Below the pieces are notes generated by a model. It saw nothing but the letters and a program-made list of their open reading frames with translations. It did not search any database and was not told the DNA's origin. A stretch of 11,683 bases of DNA, taken from assembly GCA_030669525.1 (NCBI GenBank), contig DAOVDO010000012.1, positions 1-11,683 of the forward strand, given 5' to 3'. This document shows, piece by piece, positions 1-6,040 of this stretch. Both the position numbers and the translations under genes were made by a program. Numbering within the stretch: position 1 is the stretch's first letter; each line of letters begins with the position of its first letter. The stretch comes from Dehalococcoidia bacterium. Its GTDB lineage: Bacteria > Chloroflexota > Dehalococcoidia > GIF9 > AB-539-J10.

Positions 1-446
1 TTGGTCAAGACTGCAGGCCCACCAAGAGGGCTTATTTCAAGAAAAACAAACCCTATGAAACGTGTGAGAAAAACAAAAGAACGCGCCCAGCTTACCCTGA
101 ACGAACCCAACATGTAAATGAAGGTGACAACGGTAAAAGCCACCAGGAACCAGCCGACATCGGTTGTGGTGATATTCATGATACCAAAGTGCATACCCAG
201 GTAAATGCCGGCTATAGCCATCCAGAAAGCGCCATAGGTAGTGAAAGCAGCAAAACCAAAATTGTTCCCGGTGGCAAATTCCATTAAGCCAGCGATAAGC
301 TGTGCCAGTCCACCAAAAAAGAGAGCACACCAGAGAATCACACCTGGTCCACACCAGCCAAGGTTGTGAAATTGTAGCAATAAAGTGGTAGCTCCAAATC
401 CTGCCAGACCAACAGCAGCAGGATTACCTAAAGTTTTACCCCCCAT
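1..446 (-). CDS. Acetate uptake transporter, GPR1/FUN34/YaaH (SatP) family, partial at window edge
   Basis: The reading frame starts at ATG 446-444 and stays open to base 1, giving 148 codons without a stop. The family is usually about 190-200 residues, so roughly the last quarter lies outside the window. Translation shows the N-terminal family signature NPAAVGLAGFG (family consensus NPxPLGL), then GGLAQLIAGLMEFATGNNFG, which matches the conserved GGxxQ...AG..E..xGN region, and several hydrophobic membrane segments. Members are six-helix inner-membrane proteins that carry acetate or succinate with protons. A GGAG ribosome site lies 9 bases before the ATG. It is the last gene of the co-directional cluster and pairs logically with acs at the cluster's other end. 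It also has its own candidate promoter (510-540), so it may be expressed separately. Family assignment is firm; the exact substrate (acetate versus another short acid) is inferred. Confidence 0.9.
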   Translation of the reverse strand, partial: MGGKTLGNPAAVGLAGFGATTLLLQFHNLGWCGPGVILWCALFFGGLAQLIAGLMEFATGNNFGFAAFTTYGAFWMAIAGIYLGMHFGIMNITTTDVGWFLVAFTVVTFIYMLGSFRVSWARSFVFLTRFIGFVFLEISPLGGPAVLT

Positions 447-509
447 ATTTTTAATCTCCTTCCTGATTTAAGTTTACAGGATCTGCCTTTTGCTCCTGGT
501 TAACCGCTT

Positions 510-540
510 ATTATATCACTTACTTCAGTTAACATTTCAA
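510..540 (-). promoter_or_regulatory. Candidate extended -10 promoter for the acetate transporter
   Basis: On the minus strand, bases 518-510 read TGATATAAT, a perfect TATAAT -10 box with the TGn extension. TTGAAA (540-535) matches the -35 consensus at 5 of 6 positions with a 19-base spacer, longer than the ideal 17 but tolerable with an extended -10. Transcription would begin near 503, leaving a leader of about 57 bases before the SatP start at 446. The rest of the 181-base gap (447-627) shows no gene and no convincing terminator after the permease, so read-through from upstream also remains possible. Confidence 0.5.
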
Positions 541-627
541 CAGCGGGGTAAGAAACCACACCACTTCACAACTGGTAACATGCCTGCTTTAATGATTTTC
601 CGTCCCTTGTAATTCCCTATAATGTAA

Positions 628-2562
628 TCATATATTCATCTGAGGAGTTGATTGACGTGAATGCCTTATTCTCATCCATTCCCAGCAAATCACAATCACG
701 GCTAAGCCGAGCCCGGCAAACCTGGCAATCTCACTGGGTGCCAGCAATGCCACCCCCCCTATTATAAGCAAGGCCCGTTGAATCCACCCTAAATTCTTGA
801 GAATGTAGCCTTCGAGTCCCATAGCAACCATGCCAACTCCCAAAATAGCTGCCATAGCGCTAGTGGCAATCTGGGCAGGCGAGCCCTCAGCCAGTAAAGC
901 GGTGTTATAGATAAAGGCAAAGGGAACGAGGTAAGCAGCTATACCCAGGCGCATACTCACCCAGGCGGTTTTCCAAGAATTAGAATGAGCTAGTGTAGAA
1001 GCAGCATAAACCGACAACATCACCGGTGGTGTGAGGAAAGAAAGCATCCCCCAGTAAAAGACAAACATGTGGGCTGCCATGGGTGGTACTCCCATACCAG
1101 TCAAAACTGGGGCAACTATTATCGCCACTATTATATAGACAGTAACGATTGGCATTCCCATGCCAAGCAGGATGCACATTATTGCAGCAGCAGCCAGGAG
1201 CAGGAAGAGATGACCCCCACATAATGCTGTAAGCACCTGTGTCAAGGAAAAGCCTAAACCGGTAAACATAATAACGCCGATTATAAAACCGGCAATAGCA
1301 CAAACAACGCTTATCTCTAAGATGCCCTGCCCTGAGGATTCCAACGCATCGGCAAATTTACGGGGGCTGAGGCGATTTGCCTTTCTAAACAAACTTACCA
1401 GGAGAACAGCTCCTGCCGCATATAAGCCACATGCCTCAGCCTCCAGCCCCATGACAAACAGAGTATAGATAAGGACAGCGATGGGCAGAATGAAATGCCA
1501 GCCTTCCCGCACAACTTTTACCAATGATGGAATTTCCTCCAGCGGCAATCTGCCATAGCCTTTCTTGGCCGCATAACGATCTACCTGTATGTATAAAGCA
1601 AGGTAATAGAGAATGGCCGGTATGATAGCTGCAATGCAGACCCTGGCATAAGTTACATTCAGGAAGGTTGCCATAATGAAGGCTACCACACCCATGACCG
1701 GGGGTAATATAAGTCCTCCTGTGGAAGCTACCGCCTCTATGGCTGCGGCAACATGGGATTCTACCTTATGCTTTTTCATTAAGGGGATAGTTAGTTGCCC
1801 GGTGACATATACGTTGGCTACAGCAACACCAGAGAGAGAGCCAAAAGCACCGCTGGCTACAACGGGCACCTTAGCTGCTCCCCCTTTCATCCTTCCAAAC
1901 GCAGTCATCGAAAGGTCGATTAGAAATTTGCCCCCACCGGTGGCGAAAAGCAACTGACCGAAAAGTACAAAAGCAAGAACAATGGTAGCGGCAACCTTGA
2001 GTGTGATGCCAAACAAAGCACTCTTATCCAAATAAAGCGAGACTGCCAGCCGCTGCCAGGGAATCGATTTGCCGAACAACGGGCCAGGGAAAAATTGTGT
2101 GAAAAGAGCATAGCAGATAAACACAATTGCCAGCACCACCAGGGTCCAGCCAAAAAGCCGCCTGGTAGCTTCCAGCAAAGTCACTATGGCTGCAATCCCC
2201 AGGGCTACCCTGGGCCAGGTGATAATTCCACCCGTATCTACTATGTCGGGCCAGTTAACCAAAACATATAAACTCAAGGCAACACTAATAATACAGAGCG
2301 CGATATCATACCAGGGCAATTTGTTACAGGGCTCTTTTTTTGTCGCCGGAGTAGTCAGAAAAACGGTAACCAGCGTCAATCCCAGGAATATAGCCAGGTA
2401 TTGCTCAACCCAAACACGTATTCCCAAACGTTGTGGAATATATAGTATGAAGATAGCACCTATAATAGGGATGCTTATAAGTAGAATTCTTTCCACAACG
2501 CCAAGGACACCACCATGCCTTCTGAAGCGAGTCAGCTCTTTCTCTATCTGTTCTACAGCCAT
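628..2562 (-). CDS. TRAP transporter permease, fused DctQM type (TAXI system)
   Basis: The 644-residue integral membrane protein has the size and pattern of TRAP permeases in which the small four-helix subunit is fused to the large DctM-like subunit, as is usual when the partner is a TAXI-family binding protein. It has about 16 or more hydrophobic segments. Recognisable DctM-type stretches include TGGLILPPVMG (about 281-291), LLGMGMPIVTVY (about 465-476) and FLTPPVMLSVYAAS (about 509-522). These permeases use an ion gradient to import organic acids or other small anions handed over by a periplasmic or lipid-anchored receptor. A TGA codon lies directly before the ATG in frame, so the start cannot be earlier. 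No good Shine-Dalgarno sequence is visible, unlike for its neighbours, so translation may be weak or helped by the upstream gene. It follows the binding protein after a 185-base gap holding a long stem structure. Family is certain; substrate is unknown. Confidence 0.95.
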   Translation of the reverse strand: MAVEQIEKELTRFRRHGGVLGVVERILLISIPIIGAIFILYIPQRLGIRVWVEQYLAIFLGLTLVTVFLTTPATKKEPCNKLPWYDIALCIISVALSLYVLVNWPDIVDTGGIITWPRVALGIAAIVTLLEATRRLFGWTLVVLAIVFICYALFTQFFPGPLFGKSIPWQRLAVSLYLDKSALFGITLKVAATIVLAFVLFGQLLFATGGGKFLIDLSMTAFGRMKGGAAKVPVVASGAFGSLSGVAVANVYVTGQLTIPLMKKHKVESHVAAAIEAVASTGGLILPPVMGVVAFIMATFLNVTYARVCIAAIIPAILYYLALYIQVDRYAAKKGYGRLPLEEIPSLVKVVREGWHFILPIAVLIYTLFVMGLEAEACGLYAAGAVLLVSLFRKANRLSPRKFADALESSGQGILEISVVCAIAGFIIGVIMFTGLGFSLTQVLTALCGGHLFLLLAAAAIMCILLGMGMPIVTVYIIVAIIVAPVLTGMGVPPMAAHMFVFYWGMLSFLTPPVMLSVYAASTLAHSNSWKTAWVSMRLGIAAYLVPFAFIYNTALLAEGSPAQIATSAMAAILGVGMVAMGLEGYILKNLGWIQRALLIIGGVALLAPSEIARFAGLGLAVIVICWEWMRIRHSRQSTPQMNI

Positions 2563-2634
2563 TCAGTCTATCTAACTTTTTGGATGAAATAACCACTAAC
2601 AGGCAGCAATAACCCGGGACCCCTATCGGAATCT

Positions 2635-2730
2635 AAAAAAGATACATGGAAGGTTGGCCATAGACTTTCTGCTTAGATATTCCGCAATTCTGCGAACTAA
2701 CTGGCAGAATTATGACCAACCTCCATGATA
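2635..2730 (-). terminator. Long imperfect stem-loop with T-run between binding protein and permease genes
   Basis: On the minus-strand RNA, bases 2727-2712 pair with 2661-2645 in about 16 base pairs with one bulged base and one G-U pair. The helix can extend by three A-U pairs beyond one bulge to about 2730/2642. Inside it, 2711-2704 (AATTCTGC) pairs perfectly with 2693-2686 (GCAGAATT) around a 10-base loop. Immediately after the outer helix comes a run of six T (2640-2635). This resembles an intrinsic terminator or attenuator placed after the binding-protein gene. Stem structures between receptor and permease genes are a known way of keeping receptor mRNA more abundant than permease mRNA. 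The enclosed region is longer than in a classic terminator, so an mRNA-stabilising element or a small inverted-repeat element are alternatives. Confidence 0.55.
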
Positions 2731-2747
2731 TTTATCTATGATTTATC

Positions 2748-3785
2748 CTACGGTTTCTCGGCTAAAACTGCTTTTTGGAAGTCCTCCATATCCTTGGTCC
2801 AGACCCCTATCTCCTGGTAGAATTTGATTGCCCCTGGATGATATGGAAGCCGTGGCTCTTTCGTCAGAAATTCATCTTGAGTCCATTCGAATAATCCTGG
2901 TTTTTCCAGTAATTCAGCATTATTTTCCCAAATAGCCCTGGTTAACTCATAAATTGCCGCCTCACTAATACCCTCACGAGCTACAAAAACAACGTCCATA
3001 TGCATTACTGATTGTGCCTCTGGTACCCCAACGAATATGCCCCCAGGGACCATATCCACATAAGCTGTTTCACAATACTCTTTCAGTCTGCTCACAGCCT
3101 CAGGCGAGGAATCAACCGGGAGCCAGCGCGCATTTACCTTGGCTACCGCTTCAGTAGCGATAGGCGCACCTATTGCAAGGTCGCCTGAATCAGCGCGACC
3201 CTCCATAACTGCTCTGCAAGATTCTATGGGATTAGCCGCCGGGACCTGTGTTACATCATCGAGGGTTAGACCAGCTGTAGCCAAACGACCCTTAGTGTAA
3301 AGGTCAAAGTGAGTCCCTTCCTTAAAACTAACCACTCTTCTCCCTTTTAGGTCCGCTATTGTCTTAGCTGGATCGTCGCCACGCACTACGAAATTCACCC
3401 GCAGTGGTGAGCCTCCACCGATTAGACGAAAAGGAAAGCTCTTTACTCCGGCCTGCTGGGCTATACCCTCAAATACGAATGACCCCAGATATGCTTGCCG
3501 AATAGGCAGCGAGCTGGCCACTCCTATGTCTACCTCCCCGGTTAGTATCATAGGTGTCCATACCATCTCGTTCGTGGCAGGCATAACCTTAATTGTTATG
3601 GGTGTATACTTGCTGCATATATCAGCTATGCCCACACCTTGCGCATTGACAATCATCCCGGGAGGCATAGTAGCCAGAGTAAGCACTTCAGGTAATTCAG
3701 CCGGGGCTTGAGGGGCACAACCCACAGCCACCAGGCTAAGTACTAACATCATTGTTAACATAACCAGAACCAATTGCCTCTTCAT
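2748..3785 (-). CDS. TAXI-family TRAP transporter solute-binding lipoprotein
   Basis: This is the extracytoplasmic receptor of the TRAP system. From the chosen ATG (3785-3783) the protein is 345 residues and begins MKRQLVLVML followed by a hydrophobic segment ending AVGC, a lipobox with Cys23 as the likely lipidated residue. The mature part has the TAXI/imprinted-antigen pattern: a first strand LATMPPGMIV (about 37-46), GVGIADI, and GEVDIGVASS (about 83-92), corresponding to the family's sGeaDlGi segment. An in-frame ATG 11 codons upstream (3818) exists, but the strong GGAGGG site sits 9 bases before the 3785 ATG and the signal peptide begins there, so the shorter start is preferred. It lies directly upstream of the fused permease, its expected partner. 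The ligand cannot be read from sequence; the neighbouring acs and acetate transporter suggest a carboxylate, which is inference. Confidence 0.93.
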   Translation of the reverse strand: MKRQLVLVMLTMMLVLSLVAVGCAPQAPAELPEVLTLATMPPGMIVNAQGVGIADICSKYTPITIKVMPATNEMVWTPMILTGEVDIGVASSLPIRQAYLGSFVFEGIAQQAGVKSFPFRLIGGGSPLRVNFVVRGDDPAKTIADLKGRRVVSFKEGTHFDLYTKGRLATAGLTLDDVTQVPAANPIESCRAVMEGRADSGDLAIGAPIATEAVAKVNARWLPVDSSPEAVSRLKEYCETAYVDMVPGGIFVGVPEAQSVMHMDVVFVAREGISEAAIYELTRAIWENNAELLEKPGLFEWTQDEFLTKEPRLPYHPGAIKFYQEIGVWTKDMEDFQKAVLAEKP

Positions 3786-3845
3786 TTTTAATATCCCTCC
3801 TTCCTTAGAATTCTCCATATCTCGACCTGCTAAAACCAGCTAATA

Positions 3846-3870
3846 TTAAATCAAGTTTCCCACCTCCTTT
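3846..3870 (-). promoter_or_regulatory. Orphan ribosome site with two-codon mini-ORF (TTG-ATT-stop)
   Basis: On the minus strand AAAGGAGGTG (GGAGGT at 3867-3862) is followed 7 bases later by TTG ATT TAA (3854-3846). It is a near-perfect Shine-Dalgarno sequence at good spacing, but the open frame is only two codons. It lies in the 108-base gap between the damaged amidohydrolase and the binding protein, about 60 bases before the true start of the latter. It could be a leader mini-ORF, the relic of a lost gene start, or chance. Confidence 0.3.
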
Positions 3871-3893
3871 CATTCAAATTCCGCCAAATCCTG

Positions 3894-4970
3894 TTACTCC
3901 ATGTCCAGGCGCAAAATCCGTTTGGCATTGCCTTCAAAAATCCTGTTCTTATCGCTATCCGAGACAGGCATACTATATATGGCATCTATGGTCTTTCTAA
4001 GCCATTTATCGCCACTGGCTAAATCGTAAGGAAAGTCTGTGCCAAAAAGTATATGCTCTACGCCAAAAAAATGATAGCCACACATTAACCCAGCCATATC
4101 GCCATAAAGAGCTGTATCACCATAAAACTTCCTGAAATAATCTACTGCACGTTTATTCCTGAACAGGTCTTCTTCCCCGGGCTGATGGCACTCCAGTAAA
4201 CCTGTCGACCAGAATTTATCAAACTCATTATTAATCCTGCCTGCGAGCGCAGGTACTATACCGCTACCACAATGATGGATAATAAACTTTAGATCAGGAT
4301 GTTTAGCCAGTATGCCGCTACATACCAGCCTGCCCATCGCCATGGCCGACTCAAGCAACCATCCAAGAACATGATAGAGTATGTATTTGCCCCTCTCCTC
4401 ACCACTATAAACTGGAACTCCACCCCACCCAACCGGATGAATCCATATCGGCAGATTGTGCTTGGACATACTTTCATAAATTGGTACAAACTCGGGTGAA
4501 TCTATTGGCTTCATGGTTCCATAATTGTAGCCCAGCTCAATTTGCCTGCCCCCTTCGTACATATATACCGGCGTATGGATGTGTACTCCCTTAAACCCCA
4601 ACTAATTTATTGCCCTGTCGATCTCCTTCAAAGCAGCATCCATATTATTCATTGGCAGGGCAGCCACAGCTCCCACGAATCTGTCTGGATACTTGTTGAC
4701 TAGCTCAGCCAGCTCATTATTGAAAAGCTTGACCAGATAAGCTGTATCTTCGGGACTAAAAAACGGCTCCACTATTTCTCCACTTGGAACCAATACCTGC
4801 ACATACTCTTCATACCGGTCCATAACCTCGAGTCTCTTATCAACATCCCAGAGTGCTGGTCCACCGAAAAGTGCCAATGTCGGAGCAACTGCTTCCCAAT
4901 CTACCGCTCGCCTGGTAAAAGCGTCTATAAATTTACGGGGACAAATATGAGCATAAGCATCGATTTTTAT
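3894..4970 (-). pseudogene. Amidohydrolase-2 (ACMSD-like) family gene, interrupted by in-frame TAG and lacking a normal start
   Basis: Read through, this is a 358-residue TIM-barrel amidohydrolase of the group containing 2-amino-3-carboxymuconate semialdehyde decarboxylase and related metal-dependent decarboxylases/hydrolases. The N-terminus reads KIDAYAHICPRKF. Later features, numbered from 4970, are IWIHP (His178), IIHHCGSG (His232/233), HILFGTDFPYD (Asp312) and GNAKRIL near the end, all typical of the family. Two lesions are visible. TAG at 4604-4602 (codon 123) splits DRAIN from LGFKG; family members commonly have Glu here, so GAG to TAG is the likely change. The only codon after the preceding stop (4973-4971) that could begin the full frame is ATA (4970-4968); the first usual start, TTG at 4877, would remove the first metal-binding motif. 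Flanking genes are intact. It starts about 26 bases after the cupin stop, so it was probably co-translated. Sequencing error is the alternative to real decay. Confidence 0.8.
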
Positions 4971-4996
4971 TTACCTTCAGCATCCAGCCCTGTTTC

Positions 4997-5839
4997 TCAA
5001 AGATATCCAGCCAACCGATATAAATCTATTTGCGGCGGCGCTGCTGCGCCAGTACAGATGAACGGTTCCTCACTACCTCCAGCAGGATTCCGACTGCCGT
5101 GCCTGACCGGATAGGGTGCAAACAAGACATCACCTTCCTCCATGTCATACCATCGATCAACCAGGAAACCCTGACCGCGGCCTCTGAAGGCAAGTATAGT
5201 ATCTTCCGCAGCTGGATGTATATGAGTTTTAAATTCAACTCCTGCCGGATGGATAGCTCTATGTAGAGTAATCTTCCGCGCACCCATGCCAGGCCAGACT
5301 ATAAAGCGCATAGGCGCATCATATTCCATGAACAATGCGCCCCTATTCACATTTCCTATGTAACCCGTATAGGGTATGTGTGCATCGAACTTGCCCCGCA
5401 CATCATAAGCAATAACAGGTCCACCCTGACCTTCAAAAAGTTGAACCTTAGCTCCGGGAAGAGTATCGAATTCATCGAAGTACGGTACCTGCCAGTAGTA
5501 ACAAATGAAATTCTCTGAATTACTGGAAGGGTTTCTCGTGCCATGTTTTACATTCTCAGGCGCATAGATAACGTCACCCTCACCTACCTCATACCAGAAC
5601 TCTCCCAGAAAAACTTCCCCTTTGCCTTTAAAAACCTCGATAACAACTTCCGATACGGGGTGCAGACGAACTGTAAAAGTTTCCCCGGGTTTATGATAAA
5701 CTACCTCACATCCCGTAAGCCTGGAGCCCATCGCCGGCGACATCAGCAACTTCGTACAGCAACCATATTTTACCGCGTCTGGAGCTTCATTTGGTCTCAA
5801 GAGAGCTCCTTTGTTTCTTACTTCAGATGGGTTGAGCAT
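4997..5839 (-). CDS. Two-domain cupin (bicupin) protein, substrate unknown
   Basis: This is a 280-residue protein with two tandem cupin beta-barrels. Domain 1 (about 45-103) has the core around LHPVSE (His60, Glu64) and GEGDVIYAPENVKHGTRNP with His99. Domain 2 (about 195-252) has the complete metal set THIHPAAE (His206, His208, Glu212) and EGDVLFAPYPVRHGSRNP (His247). In domain 1 the first His of the HxH pair is Arg58, so only domain 2 looks fully able to bind a metal. The start at ATG 5839-5837 is chosen because GGAGGT lies 5 bases upstream; an in-frame extension of ten codons to 5869 has no such site. It precedes the amidohydrolase closely, so the two probably acted on the same compound. 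Bicupins include dioxygenases, decarboxylases, isomerases and aminohydrolases; none can be chosen from this sequence alone. Confidence 0.88.
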   Translation of the reverse strand: MLNPSEVRNKGALLRPNEAPDAVKYGCCTKLLMSPAMGSRLTGCEVVYHKPGETFTVRLHPVSEVVIEVFKGKGEVFLGEFWYEVGEGDVIYAPENVKHGTRNPSSNSENFICYYWQVPYFDEFDTLPGAKVQLFEGQGGPVIAYDVRGKFDAHIPYTGYIGNVNRGALFMEYDAPMRFIVWPGMGARKITLHRAIHPAGVEFKTHIHPAAEDTILAFRGRGQGFLVDRWYDMEEGDVLFAPYPVRHGSRNPAGGSEEPFICTGAAAPPQIDLYRLAGYL

Positions 5840-5896
5840 TCTAAACCTCCTTGGTAGTATTACAAGCAACCTCTACCCTGAATTGCCAACTCCTAT

Positions 5897-5919
5897 CTAT
5901 GGCATTTTAAGCACCTCCC
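5897..5919 (-). promoter_or_regulatory. Orphan ribosome site with two-codon mini-ORF (ATG-CCA-stop)
   Basis: On the minus strand GGGAGGTG (5919-5912) is followed after 7 bases (counted from GGAGGT) by ATG CCA TAG (5905-5897). A near-consensus ribosome site at ideal spacing thus opens a frame of only Met-Pro, about 60 bases before the real cupin start. It lies in the 201-base gap between acs and the cupin, which otherwise holds no gene. It may be a leader mini-ORF, a decayed gene start or chance; the similar element at 3846-3870 makes it worth noting. Confidence 0.35.
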
Positions 5920-5949
5920 ATTCGCTTAAATAGCAAATACTACTTAGGT

Positions 5950-6025
5950 GTCAGTATATTTTGGTCCTGGCTCTCTTCTTTCCAGAGCGAAACCCGATAG
6001 ATGCAATGTCTTATCGTCAGTATAT
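5950..6025 (-). repeat. Ten-base direct repeat ATATACTGAC, 66 bases apart
   Basis: The minus strand carries ATATACTGAC at 6025-6016 and again at 5959-5950, inside the gap between acs and the cupin. Each copy contains TATACT, a 5 of 6 match to a -10 box, and the first copy is preceded by TG in the extended -10 position. No good -35 box was found at standard spacing for either copy. It may represent duplicated promoter or regulator-binding sites for the cupin-TRAP genes, or chance. Confidence 0.25.
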
Positions 6026-6040
6026 CACGTGCTTAATACA

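Noticed and set aside
3786..3818. Eleven-codon upstream extension of the TAXI binding protein (ATG at 3818).
   Set aside because: The extension would sit in front of the signal peptide, and the strong GGAGGG site is placed for the 3785 ATG.
4602..4604. TAG read as pyrrolysine.
   Set aside because: Family members normally carry an ordinary residue here, no pyrrolysine genes are in the window, and the same locus also has a defective 5' end; a nonsense mutation is simpler.
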